A DNA stretch of 64,000 nucleotides. It comes from Flavobacterium sp. HBTb2-11-1 (lineage in GTDB: Bacteria; Bacteroidota; Bacteroidia; Flavobacteriales; Flavobacteriaceae). Below, in pieces: positions 1 to 7,152 of the stretch (position 1 is its first letter; every line of letters starts with the position of its first letter). The DNA is taken from NCBI RefSeq assembly GCF_009826975.1, contig NZ_WUMO01000006.1, forward strand, positions 186,001 to 250,000, given 5' to 3'. The notes under the pieces were generated by a model. It was given only the letters and a program-made list of their open reading frames with translations. It searched no databases and was not told where the DNA came from. A program made the translations under genes and the position numbers.

Positions 1-155
1 CGCACTTCATCCTCTGGCGAAACTTTCGTTCCCATTTCCGGTACAGTACCATTTATTGTAACGCGTCCTTCTTCAATTAATTTATCAGCTTCACGACGAG
101 AACAAAAGCCCGTTTCGGCAATAAATTTATTAAGACGTTTTAAATTTTCTTCCAT
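1..155 (-). CDS. 23S rRNA pseudouridine synthase, RluF-like, N-terminal part only
   Basis: The start codon and the first 51 residues are present; the rest lies beyond the left edge. The translation is an S4 RNA-binding domain: an N-terminal LNKFIAETG, then CSRREADKLIEEGRV and TINGT. This domain places pseudouridine synthases of the RluB/E/F and RsuA type on rRNA. The catalytic Asp region is outside the window, so the exact member is not fixed; RluF (position 2604 of 23S rRNA) is the best guess from the N-terminal wording. The ATG at 153-155 is clear, with no better upstream start. Confidence 0.75.
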   Translation of the reverse strand, partial: MEENLKRLNKFIAETGFCSRREADKLIEEGRVTINGTVPEMGTKVSPEDEV

Positions 156-182
156 ACTGCAAAAGTAGCTAAAAGTTTAGAC

Positions 183-256
183 TTCTTAGAATTTTAGATT
201 TCAGAAAAAAAACTTAGTCCCGATAGCTATCAGGATAGCAACTTAGAATCTCAGCA
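183..256. repeat. Intergenic repeat, TTAGA units with a TCCCGATAGC palindrome
   Basis: The gap between the two minus-strand genes holds TTAGA units (cttagaattttagatttcag, later acttagaatctcag). A near-palindrome, tcccgatagctatcagga, lies at 218-235. A close cousin of this palindrome is found at 38143-38160. The repeat lies just after the 3' end of the monooxygenase gene. Confidence 0.4.
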
Positions 257-262
257 TCTTTT

Positions 263-610
263 TTACGAATCATGAAAAATGGAACTATCCTCTGGAGTTT
301 CTTTTCTTTCAAACATTCCATAATCGCGAATTACAGTTGCAATTCTTAAATGATAGTCTTTAAAGACTTCATTTCTGCCTTTTACTTGTGCGGCACGATG
401 CATTTCAATATTTCGCCATTGCTGAATACTTTCTTCATCTCGCCAAAAAGACAAAGACAAAACTTTTGAAGGATCGGAAAAACTTTGAAATCGTTCTATC
501 GAAATAAATCCTTCAATATTATCTAATTCCGGACGCAGATTCGCGGCGATATCCAGATATTCTTCTTTTTTTCCTTCATTAGGAATCACTTCAAAAATTA
601 CAGCTATCAT
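263..610 (-). CDS. Antibiotic biosynthesis monooxygenase (ABM) family protein
   Basis: A 115-residue protein of the dimeric alpha-beta barrel ABM fold. Typical signs are the N-terminal strand IAVIFEVIPNEGKKEEY, the FWRDEES..QQW segment, and an H-x6-GR segment (residues 71-79) followed by the last strand LRIATVIRDYGMFER. Family members are small cofactor-free oxygenases or heme-binding proteins acting on quinones, polyketides or unknown substrates; the substrate here cannot be read from sequence. It starts 12 bp after the P450 stop, so the two form an operon, and the divergent ArsR gene is the likely regulator. The C-terminal tail after FERKETPEDSS is poorly conserved looking. Confidence 0.75.
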   Translation of the reverse strand: MIAVIFEVIPNEGKKEEYLDIAANLRPELDNIEGFISIERFQSFSDPSKVLSLSFWRDEESIQQWRNIEMHRAAQVKGRNEVFKDYHLRIATVIRDYGMFERKETPEDSSIFHDS

Positions 611-622
611 ATTTTTATTTTT

Positions 623-1774
623 TTATTGTAATGAAATCCAGATTGTTTTGGGCAATCTGGCGTTGATCATGGGTTCGTGTTGAATATTATTTTCTAAAAT
701 TGTAGCGGTTTTAAATTTATTAAATAGAAACCATAAAGCTTCAGTCGCCAAATGAATTGAGAAATGTTTGGCGAGACACATATGGCCGCCAATTCCGAAA
801 GTTAGATTTTTAGCATTAGTATTTCTTTCAATATCAAATTTTGATTCATTTTCAAATTTCTTCGGATCTCGATTTGCCGATGCAAGCACAACTAAAATTG
901 AATCATTTTTTCTAATTAGGCTTTCGCCAATAGAAATGTCTTCGGTTGCAATTCGTCTTGTATTATGAATGGACGGATCAAAGCGTAAAGTTTCGATAAC
1001 CGATTTTTCTATTTCTGTTTTACTGGAAAAAGTTTTATTTTTTAGAATGTGCAAAAGCGAATTACTCAAAATTCCTCTTCCAGCATCAAAACTCTGAATA
1101 AATAATCCAATTAAATTGCTAATGCTTATTGTTTTGATTTCGTCAAACGAAAACGAATTTGTTCCCGAAAATTTTGATGGTAAAGACTCGTAAAAGTTTA
1201 ATTGAAAAAGCTGTTTTTCTACGATTGAAAAGATTTGTTCTGAAATTTCATTGATAGATTTTACTTGTTCTTCTGTTTTCTGCGGAAGCATTATTTTAAC
1301 CAAAGATCCTATTTGGTTTGCAATAAACTCACAATCTTTTTCATCAAAACCAAAGCTTTTCAAAACAACCAAAACCGGCAATTTTTTACAAACCGAATTT
1401 ACCCAATCCATTTTATATTCAGTCAAATCATCTTTTATTAATTGAGAAATAATAGAATTAATATCGACAGATTTCATTTTTGAAAACAGCAATATTGCAA
1501 TTTCTTTTGAAATTTCATGCTGTATTCCGTTTGACAATCGGGTTAAATTGGTTAGAATTTCTAGAGCATGTTTATTCAGTTTTTGTTCGTTGTTTGGATT
1601 TACTGCTGGAATCTCTGCTTTAGGATTTTTCAAAATAGAAACACAATCTTCATAAGAATATATTGCCCAGATTTTATTTGTTTCATCCCAATAAACGGGA
1701 TTGTTTTGCAACATGGTCTTATAAGTCAAATAAGGGTTTTGGATATCAGATTGAAGGAATAAAGTCGAAGTCAT
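623..1774 (-). CDS. Cytochrome P450
   Basis: A soluble bacterial-type P450 of 383 residues. The heme-thiolate loop reads FGIGGHMCLAKH, with the ligand Cys near residue 333, and the K-helix ExxR is ETLR followed by FDPSIHNTRR. The I-helix reads QSFDAGRG: the acidic residue is present, but the usual following Thr is replaced, as seen in a minority of P450s. A redox partner is not encoded nearby. The frame is open to a TTG at 1792, but the ATG at 1772-1774 is the better start because homologues begin close to it. It is followed at 12 bp by the monooxygenase gene, suggesting joint oxidation of a small hydrophobic compound; the substrate is unknown. Confidence 0.85.
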   Translation of the reverse strand: MTSTLFLQSDIQNPYLTYKTMLQNNPVYWDETNKIWAIYSYEDCVSILKNPKAEIPAVNPNNEQKLNKHALEILTNLTRLSNGIQHEISKEIAILLFSKMKSVDINSIISQLIKDDLTEYKMDWVNSVCKKLPVLVVLKSFGFDEKDCEFIANQIGSLVKIMLPQKTEEQVKSINEISEQIFSIVEKQLFQLNFYESLPSKFSGTNSFSFDEIKTISISNLIGLFIQSFDAGRGILSNSLLHILKNKTFSSKTEIEKSVIETLRFDPSIHNTRRIATEDISIGESLIRKNDSILVVLASANRDPKKFENESKFDIERNTNAKNLTFGIGGHMCLAKHFSIHLATEALWFLFNKFKTATILENNIQHEPMINARLPKTIWISLQ

Positions 1775-1790
1775 TTGGAATGTTTTTAGC

Positions 1791-1806
1791 AAAGTTATTT
1801 AACTTT
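1791..1806. promoter_or_regulatory. Candidate ArsR operator between arsR-like gene and P450 operon
   Basis: A perfect inverted repeat, aaagtta-tt-taacttt, lies in the 74-bp divergent gap between the P450 start (1774) and the ArsR-family start (1849). ArsR proteins bind short palindromes of this size that overlap promoters. Position and symmetry are seen directly; the binding itself is inferred. Confidence 0.45.
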
Positions 1807-1848
1807 ACAAGGCGATACTTCATTCTGCACTTAACTATGAATACCTAA

Positions 1849-2529
1849 ATGGAAGATCAATTTATAAAAATGGCCTCTTTAATTGGCGATCCAACACGCG
1901 CCTCAATTTTGTGGACTTTGCTTGACGGAAGAGCTTTTACAGCTACAGAATTAGCGGTTTCTGCCAATACTTCGCCACAAAACATAAGCATGCATTTAGG
2001 AAAACTTCTTGATGCCGATTTGCTTTGTGTAGAAAAACAAGGCCGTCATAAATATTACCGATTTTCAAATAAAGAAGTCGCATATGCACTTGAAGCGATG
2101 GCAAGTTTAGTTCCGAAACCAAAAGTTTTTTCAAAAAGTAAAACAGAAAATTATCCGCCAATAAAATTCTGCCGAACTTGCTATGATCATTTAGCTGGAA
2201 AAATTGGTGTTGCGTTGACGGATAGTTTATTGGAACAAAAAATAATTGTAGATAAGAATAACTCTTTTGAAATAAGTTCAGAAGGGGAAAAATGGTTTTC
2301 TGATTTTGGAATTAATTTAGAAGAAGCTCAGAAACAAAAACGAATTTTCTTAAAACCATGTTTAGATTGGAGCGAACGAAGAAATCATATTGCTGGCTCC
2401 ATAGGAGCATTATTATTAAATAAAATGATTGCCGAAGACTGGTTGAGAAAAAATAAAAACTCACGCGCGATTACAGTCACCAGCAAAGGAGAAAAAGAGC
2501 TGTTGAAGTATTTTAAGATCGTTGTTTAA
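1849..2529 (+). CDS. ArsR-family winged-helix transcriptional regulator
   Basis: A 226-residue regulator. Residues 1-90 form an ArsR winged helix (LIGDPTRASILWTLLDGRAFTATELA, then recognition helix SPQNISMHLGKLLDADLL and a wing GRHKYYRFSN). A second part (about 110-226) holds CRTCYDHLAGKIG and KPCLDWSERRNHIAGSIG, a C-terminal domain found in long ArsR proteins. The Cys residues C-x2-C might sense a ligand or metal, but no classical ELCVCDL metal site is present. Divergent transcription from the ABM/P450 operon and the palindrome between them make it that operon's probable repressor. ATG at 1849 is the only sensible start. Confidence 0.85.
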   Translation: MEDQFIKMASLIGDPTRASILWTLLDGRAFTATELAVSANTSPQNISMHLGKLLDADLLCVEKQGRHKYYRFSNKEVAYALEAMASLVPKPKVFSKSKTENYPPIKFCRTCYDHLAGKIGVALTDSLLEQKIIVDKNNSFEISSEGEKWFSDFGINLEEAQKQKRIFLKPCLDWSERRNHIAGSIGALLLNKMIAEDWLRKNKNSRAITVTSKGEKELLKYFKIVV

Positions 2530-2531
2530 TT

Positions 2532-2594
2532 TGTCAAAAGTCAAAAGTAAGAAGATCAAAATATTAGAAAAACCTCAGTCACTTTGTGACTCTG
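2532..2594. repeat. Intergenic inverted repeat, TCAAAAG units, between convergent genes
   Basis: Units gtcaaaag-tcaaaag on the left face cactttgtgac and ttactttgt on the right, an imperfect stem between the 3' ends of the ArsR gene and the hydrolase gene. It runs a few codons into the hydrolase 3' end. Confidence 0.4.
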
Positions 2595-3452
2595 TTACTT
2601 TGTACCTTCAAACAAAAACTCAATCACTTTATCATACAATTCATCATCATGCATACCGTGACCTAAACCACTGGTTTCAATAAATTGACTATTTTTCCAA
2701 CCTTGCGCTATTTTTTTTCCTTCTGCGAAAGCAACAATTTTGTCTGAAGTATCATGAGCAATGAAACCAGGAATAGTAATTTCTGATGCGAATTTTTGTC
2801 CCGAAAAATCTTCGAGCTTAAAATTGAATCGATTTATGAATTTGCTTTCCAGAAGCGGCAGCATTCTTCTATTCAAACTAAGCATTGAAATATAATTGTC
2901 GATCAAAGTTTTTAAATCTGAAGGAGCACCAAGAATAACCATTTTGTTAATGCTTGTATTAGGAAACAAATATTGATGGTAAACGCAAGCCGCGCCACCA
3001 ATAGAATGTCCAATAATAATTTCTGGCTGATATTTTTCTACAGCTTTATTAATGAACTCAGCATAAAGCGGAACGTTAAATTCTTTTCCACTACTTTGTC
3101 CGTGTGCAGGAGCATCAATGGCAATTATTGTACTTCCTGATTTTTGTAGATGTGGCAAAGTTTTTTTCCAACGTGCAGCATTGCTTTCCCAACCGTGGAC
3201 TAAAAGAATCTTAGTTTCATTTCCTTTCCAAACATAAGTTTGAAAATGATGTTCGTTATGATGAAATATTTCAGTTTCAGTATTTCTCAAAACTTTTGGA
3301 AGCTCTTCTTTTTTTAATCGTCCAATTCGAGGCTGGCTAAAAAGAGCATAAGAAAGTTCCATAGCCTTTTGCGGACGCACATAACTCAAAAAGTTAATAT
3401 AAGATCCAACTGATTTTAATGTGATAAAACGAATTCCCTTTTTAATTCCCAA
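2595..3452 (-). CDS. Alpha/beta hydrolase
   Basis: A 285-residue serine hydrolase of the alpha/beta fold. The oxyanion-side motif HGWES is at 86-90, the nucleophile elbow GHSIGG has its Ser at 150, a late Asp lies in AHDTSDKI and the catalytic His in GLGHGMHDD near the C-terminus. No signal peptide is evident, so it is probably cytoplasmic or loosely membrane-associated through its N-terminal hydrophobic helix. The substrate is unknown. The frame begins with TTG at 3452 and the next Met is at residue 31; because the first 30 residues look like the family N-terminus (KSVGSYINF), TTG is accepted. It stands alone between repeats. Confidence 0.75.
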   Translation of the reverse strand: MGIKKGIRFITLKSVGSYINFLSYVRPQKAMELSYALFSQPRIGRLKKEELPKVLRNTETEIFHHNEHHFQTYVWKGNETKILLVHGWESNAARWKKTLPHLQKSGSTIIAIDAPAHGQSSGKEFNVPLYAEFINKAVEKYQPEIIIGHSIGGAACVYHQYLFPNTSINKMVILGAPSDLKTLIDNYISMLSLNRRMLPLLESKFINRFNFKLEDFSGQKFASEITIPGFIAHDTSDKIVAFAEGKKIAQGWKNSQFIETSGLGHGMHDDELYDKVIEFLFEGTK

Positions 3453-3486
3453 AACTTAAATTTTTTCTAAAGGTAAAAAAAGGTCT

Positions 3487-3574
3487 GCCACGAATTACAC
3501 GAATTAACACGAATTTTTTATTCTCATTATTATAGACAAAAAAATAATTAGTGGAAATTCGTGAAATTGGTGGC
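3487..3574. repeat. Intergenic palindromic repeat, CACGAATT units
   Basis: Three cacgaatt units spaced 9-10 bp (gccacgaattacacgaatt, then aacacgaatt) are followed by an AT-rich middle and inverted units ending in ttcgtgaaattggtggc. The same element recurs at 21039-21085 and 37922-38030, with a half copy at 44644-44670. RNA of it would fold into one long hairpin. Confidence 0.8.
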
Positions 3575-3580
3575 AAAAAA

Positions 3581-3612
3581 AAGACAAAAAAAGTCCCGAT
3601 TAAATCGGGACC
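3581..3612 (-). terminator. Rho-independent terminator of the zinc-ribbon/Nif3 operon
   Basis: Read on the minus strand: stem gtcccgat, loop tta, stem atcgggac, followed by a T-run. It lies 7 bp after the stop of the gene ending at 3619. Confidence 0.85.
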
Positions 3613-3618
3613 TGATAT

Positions 3619-4398
3619 TTAGAATTTTGCGAACAATTGTTCCATTTTTTCTTTTTCTTCTTCAGCTAATTGCGTATCAACTAAGATTCTTCCAGAGTGC
3701 TCATCAGTGATGATTTTCTTTCTTGAAGCAATTTCAACCTGAGTTTGAGGTGGAATTGTAAAGAAAGATCCAGCAGAAGCTCCTCTTTCGATAGAAACTA
3801 CAGCCAATCCGTTACGAACACTGCTTCTGATTCTGTTATAAGCTGCTAATAATCTGTCTTCGATTTGTGCAGCAAACTCAGCAGATTTCTCTGTTAAGAA
3901 AGCTTCTTCTTTCTGAGTTTCAGCCATGATGGCATCTAATTCAGATTTTTTATGTTTTAAATGAGAGCTCTTAGCATCAAGTTTTTCTTTTAAGTTAGAA
4001 ATAACTTCTTTTTTGTGCTCGATAGAAGCTTTCATTTCTTTGATTTGCTTTTCGGCCAATTGAATTTCTAATTCTTGAAATTCAACTTCTTTTGTCAAAG
4101 AATTAAATTCTCTGTTGTTACGTACTGATTCTTGTTGTTTAGTGTACTTTTTAATAACCTCTTTATGCTCCTCAATAGCAATTTTCTTTGCTTTGATTTG
4201 CTCCTCAATCACTTCAAGTTCACCTTTCAGTTTCTCTGAACGAGTGCTCAAACCTGCAACTTCATCTTCTAAATCTTCAACCTCTAAAGGAAGTTCTCCT
4301 CTAACGTTTCTGATTTCGTCAATTCTAGAGTCAATAAGCTGTAAATCGTATATTGCTCTTAACTTGTCCTCAACACTTAATTCTTTCGTATTCGTCAT
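3619..4398 (-). CDS. Coiled-coil protein of the zf-RING_7 (C4 zinc ribbon) family, zinc ligands lost
   Basis: A 259-residue cytoplasmic protein that is mostly a long coiled coil (about 20-185, rich in Glu and Lys). It is followed by the family's C-terminal module, recognisable from FFTIPPQTQVEIASRKKIITDEHSGRILV. In typical relatives this module carries four Cys (CGGC before the strand, CENCGRIL after it). Here the corresponding positions are S/A and D/S, so no zinc site remains. The family's function is not settled; structural relatives have been linked to RNA or nucleic-acid binding. It follows the Nif3-like gene by 3 bp and the pair ends in a strong terminator, so they are co-transcribed. 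Confidence 0.8.
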   Translation of the reverse strand: MTNTKELSVEDKLRAIYDLQLIDSRIDEIRNVRGELPLEVEDLEDEVAGLSTRSEKLKGELEVIEEQIKAKKIAIEEHKEVIKKYTKQQESVRNNREFNSLTKEVEFQELEIQLAEKQIKEMKASIEHKKEVISNLKEKLDAKSSHLKHKKSELDAIMAETQKEEAFLTEKSAEFAAQIEDRLLAAYNRIRSSVRNGLAVVSIERGASAGSFFTIPPQTQVEIASRKKIITDEHSGRILVDTQLAEEEKEKMEQLFAKF

Positions 4399-4401
4399 AT
4401 T

Positions 4402-5496
4402 TTATAAGTACTTAACTGGATTTGTATTTTCTTCCGATAAAATGATTGCAAAATTAAGAATTTTTTTTCGAAGATAATCAACAATATAATTTTTTGTATA
4501 GCGTTCGCTCTCAAAATGACCAATATCTGCTAAAAGCAACTGGTTTTCGGCTTCATAAAATTGGTGATATTTCAAATCGGCAGTTAGAAAAGCATCGGCT
4601 CCGGCTTGAATAGCATTTCTTATGGCAAAACTTCCCGAACCCCCTAAAACAGCAACTTTTTTGATTTTTTTGCCTAAAAAAGTAGAATGACGAATTCCGT
4701 CGGCAATCATTTTATCTTTAACAAAATGAAGAAAGTCTTTCTCGTCCATTTCATTTTCAAATTCTCCAACCATTCCCAAACCAATATTTTGGTGTGAATT
4801 TTCGAGATTATAAATTTCATAAGCTACTTCTTCGTAAATATGATTGGCAAAAAGTGCTTTTAAAATGCGGGATTGCATATGTTTTTCAAAAATAACTTCA
4901 ATTTTAATTTCTTCTCCTGTGTGCAATTTTCCTTTTTCTCCAATTACAGGATTGCTTTCTTCGTTTCCTTGAAAGGTAAAAAAACCTCGCGTATTAAAAC
5001 TGCAGTTGTCGTAATTGCCAATTGTTCCTGCCCCGGCTTCAAACATTGCATTTCTAACCTTATCTGCATTTTCTGGAACGGTATAAGTGACTAGTTTTTG
5101 AATGAAATTATTTTTTGGAACTAATATTTTAGTATTTGTCAATCCTAAAGCATCGCAGAAAATTTTATTTACTCCTTGCGAATGATTGTCAAGAGCGGTG
5201 TGAACGGCAAAAATGGCAATATCATTTTTGATCGCTTTTAAAATGGCACGTTCTACATAATTTTTGCCCGTAATTTTTTTAATTCCAGAAAATAGAATCG
5301 GATGAAAACAAACCACAAGATTACAGTTTTTGGCAACAGCTTCATCAATTACATTTTCTAGCGCATCGTGACAGACTAAAACGCCCGTGCATTCAGTTTC
5401 GGAATCTCCCACTAAAAGACCGACATTGTCAAAATCTTCAGCATAAGCCAAAGGGGTCATTTCTTCGAGAACCGATATAATATTTTTGATTTTCAT
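4402..5496 (-). CDS. Nif3-like dinuclear metal centre protein (YqfO/YbgI type)
   Basis: A 364-residue member of the Nif3/DUF34 family, often labelled GTP cyclohydrolase 1 type 2 homologue. Metal-site motifs are visible: DNVGLLVGD at the N-terminus, VCFHPILFSG, the helix HTALDNHSQGVN, and at the C-terminus GHFESER. The middle (roughly 125-235) is the extra PII/CutA-like domain that marks the long bacterial form. The family is widespread and proposed to act on damaged metabolites or cofactors, but its substrate is not established. First gene of the two-gene operon with the coiled-coil protein; the divergent neighbour is the toxin-antitoxin pair. Confidence 0.85.
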   Translation of the reverse strand: MKIKNIISVLEEMTPLAYAEDFDNVGLLVGDSETECTGVLVCHDALENVIDEAVAKNCNLVVCFHPILFSGIKKITGKNYVERAILKAIKNDIAIFAVHTALDNHSQGVNKIFCDALGLTNTKILVPKNNFIQKLVTYTVPENADKVRNAMFEAGAGTIGNYDNCSFNTRGFFTFQGNEESNPVIGEKGKLHTGEEIKIEVIFEKHMQSRILKALFANHIYEEVAYEIYNLENSHQNIGLGMVGEFENEMDEKDFLHFVKDKMIADGIRHSTFLGKKIKKVAVLGGSGSFAIRNAIQAGADAFLTADLKYHQFYEAENQLLLADIGHFESERYTKNYIVDYLRKKILNFAIILSEENTNPVKYL

Positions 5497-5519
5497 TTTG
5501 AGTTTTTCAAATTTTTATG

Positions 5520-5584
5520 AGTGTAAACTATTTCTACTAATGATATAAATAATTTACACTAAAAGTACAAATTTAGTACATTTG
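5520..5584 (+). promoter_or_regulatory. Promoter and candidate operator of the toxin-antitoxin pair
   Basis: A perfect inverted repeat agtgtaaa (5520-5527) and tttacact (5553-5560), centres 33 bp apart, precedes a second small repeat gtac-aaattta-gtac. The Bacteroidota -7 motif TACATTTG (5577-5584) lies 20 bp before the antitoxin ATG. Antitoxins of this type usually repress their own promoter, so the repeat is the likely operator. Confidence 0.5.
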
Positions 5585-5604
5585 TAGTATAAAATTTATA
5601 AGTC

Positions 5605-5856
5605 ATGACAACTATAAAAATTAACGAACACACAAAGACAGGCAAAGCATTTATGGAAATGTTCGAAGCTTTTTTTAAAGGTCTTGATGGTATTGAAATT
5701 GTCGAAACTGATAGTTATGGACAGGTAAATGAAGAGCCAAGTATTTATAGTGCTGAATTTGTTGAGAAAGTAAAAAAAGCGGAAGAGAATATTAAAAAAG
5801 GAGAAACCACAACACTAAATCCAGACGATATATGGGGAAGTTTAGGGTTGAAGTAA
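5605..5856 (+). CDS. Antitoxin of a YoeB-type toxin-antitoxin pair
   Basis: An 83-residue acidic protein: an N-terminal strand TTIKINEHTKTGKAFMEMFEAFF for dimerisation or DNA contact, and a C-terminal tail with SAEFVEKVKKAEENIKKGE and DDIWGSLGL that would wrap the toxin. The family resembles DUF2683-type antitoxins. It overlaps the toxin gene by 25 bp, the usual arrangement for translational coupling. ATG at 5605 follows a good promoter. The function is inferred from the clearly recognisable toxin next to it. Confidence 0.8.
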   Translation: MTTIKINEHTKTGKAFMEMFEAFFKGLDGIEIVETDSYGQVNEEPSIYSAEFVEKVKKAEENIKKGETTTLNPDDIWGSLGLK

Positions 5857-6113
5857 CCAAAGTAGCGGCTCAAGACATTGAAAAACATAAAAAATCAGGT
5901 AATAAAATCTCTATTAAAAACATTGCTAAAATTTTAATCGATCTTACTGAAAATCCTTATGAGGGTTTTGGAAACCCTGAACCTTTAAAATATGAATATT
6001 CAGGATTTTGGCCAAGAAGAATTAATCAAAAAGATAGATTGATATACAGAGTACAAGAAGATATAGTTACTGTGTTTGTAATCTCTGCAATGGGTCATTA
6101 TTCAGATAAATAA
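5832..6113 (+). CDS. Txe/YoeB-family ribosome-dependent mRNA interferase toxin
   Basis: A 93-residue RelE-fold toxin. The family signature is intact: NPYEGFGNPEPLKYEYSGFW, then RRINQKDRLIYRV and the C-terminal ISAMGHYSDK. The Arg residues, the Glu in EPLK and the terminal His-Tyr are the residues that bind and cut mRNA in the ribosomal A site in YoeB, so it looks active. The classical SxxGHY reads SAMGHY. It overlaps the antitoxin gene and ends 4 bp before the essential lpxK gene, which must share its transcript or use a promoter inside it. Confidence 0.88.
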   Translation: MGKFRVEVTKVAAQDIEKHKKSGNKISIKNIAKILIDLTENPYEGFGNPEPLKYEYSGFWPRRINQKDRLIYRVQEDIVTVFVISAMGHYSDK

Positions 6114-6117
6114 CTCT

Positions 6118-7152
6118 ATGAACTTACTTCGAAAATTACTTTTTCCATTTGCCATTTTATACGGGTTCATCACTTCAATCCGTAATTTCCTTTTTGATAA
6201 AGGGGTTTTAAAATCGACTTCTTTTGATCTTCCTATTATTGCTGTTGGAAATTTGAGCGTTGGTGGAACTGGAAAAACACCACAGATCGAATACTTAATT
6301 CGATTATTGTCGGATAAATATAAAGTTGCAACTTTGAGCCGTGGCTATAAAAGAAAATCGGAAGGTTTTGTTTTGGCTGACGAAAATTCGAATGCTGAAA
6401 TTCTGGGTGATGAACCTTTTCAGTTTCATCAAAAATTTTCAAATGTAATGGTGGCTGTTGATGCTAATCGTACAAACGGAATTCAGCAATTGCTTTCGCA
6501 AGATGAAAAACCTGAAATTATTTTGTTGGACGACGCCTATCAGCATAGAAAAGTAAAGGCTGGTTTTTATATTCTGCTGACTTCTTATGGAGATTTATAC
6601 TCAGATGATTTTATGCTTCCAACTGGAAATTTGAGAGAGAGTAGAAGTGGAGCAGAAAGAGCCAGTATAGTGGTTGTTACAAAATGCCCTAAAATTTTAA
6701 GTAAAGAAGAGCAAGCTGAGATTAGATTAAAGTTGAAGTTGAAAAGCAGTCAGCAAGTCTTTTTTACTTTTATAGATTATGATATGGTCATTTATAGTAA
6801 AAATGAAAAAATTGCCGTCAGCGAAATTAAATCAGAATCAAAATTGCTGCTGGCAGGAATCGCAAAACCAAAACCATTTTTTGATTATTTAAAAAATGAG
6901 AATGACGAATGTCTCACTTTTCCAGATCACCATCATTTTTCTGACGCAGATTTAGGATCAATTCAAATCAAAGCAAGCGGAAGAAAAATAATCACAACCG
7001 AGAAAGATTATGTGCGTTTGAAAGATTCAGAGCTTGTTGATCAGTTGTATTACTTACCAATAAAAAGCTCATTTATAAATCATCAGCAAGATTTTGATGC
7101 TGCAATTTTAGAGTATATCAAAAAGCATTCAGAATCTCAGAGAATTAGTTGA
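6118..7152 (+). CDS. lpxK: Tetraacyldisaccharide 4'-kinase
   Basis: A 344-residue inner-membrane kinase that phosphorylates the 4' position of the lipid A precursor disaccharide, completing lipid IV-A in LPS synthesis. The N-terminal hydrophobic helix (about 8-25) anchors it; the ATP loop VGNLSVGGTGKTP is at 43-55, and further kinase motifs are LSRGYKRKSEGF, GDEPFQFH and LLDDAYQHRKV. Length is normal for the family. Its only upstream neighbour is the toxin gene, 4 bp away. The 3' end overlaps the end of the convergent histidine kinase gene by 8 bp, leaving no room for a terminator between them. Confidence 0.93.
   Translation: MNLLRKLLFPFAILYGFITSIRNFLFDKGVLKSTSFDLPIIAVGNLSVGGTGKTPQIEYLIRLLSDKYKVATLSRGYKRKSEGFVLADENSNAEILGDEPFQFHQKFSNVMVAVDANRTNGIQQLLSQDEKPEIILLDDAYQHRKVKAGFYILLTSYGDLYSDDFMLPTGNLRESRSGAERASIVVVTKCPKILSKEEQAEIRLKLKLKSSQQVFFTFIDYDMVIYSKNEKIAVSEIKSESKLLLAGIAKPKPFFDYLKNENDECLTFPDHHHFSDADLGSIQIKASGRKIITTEKDYVRLKDSELVDQLYYLPIKSSFINHQQDFDAAILEYIKKHSESQRIS

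Noticed and set aside
1775..1792. TTG start for the P450 giving six more residues
   Set aside because: The ATG at 1774 fits the family, and the longer form would cover part of the presumed operator.
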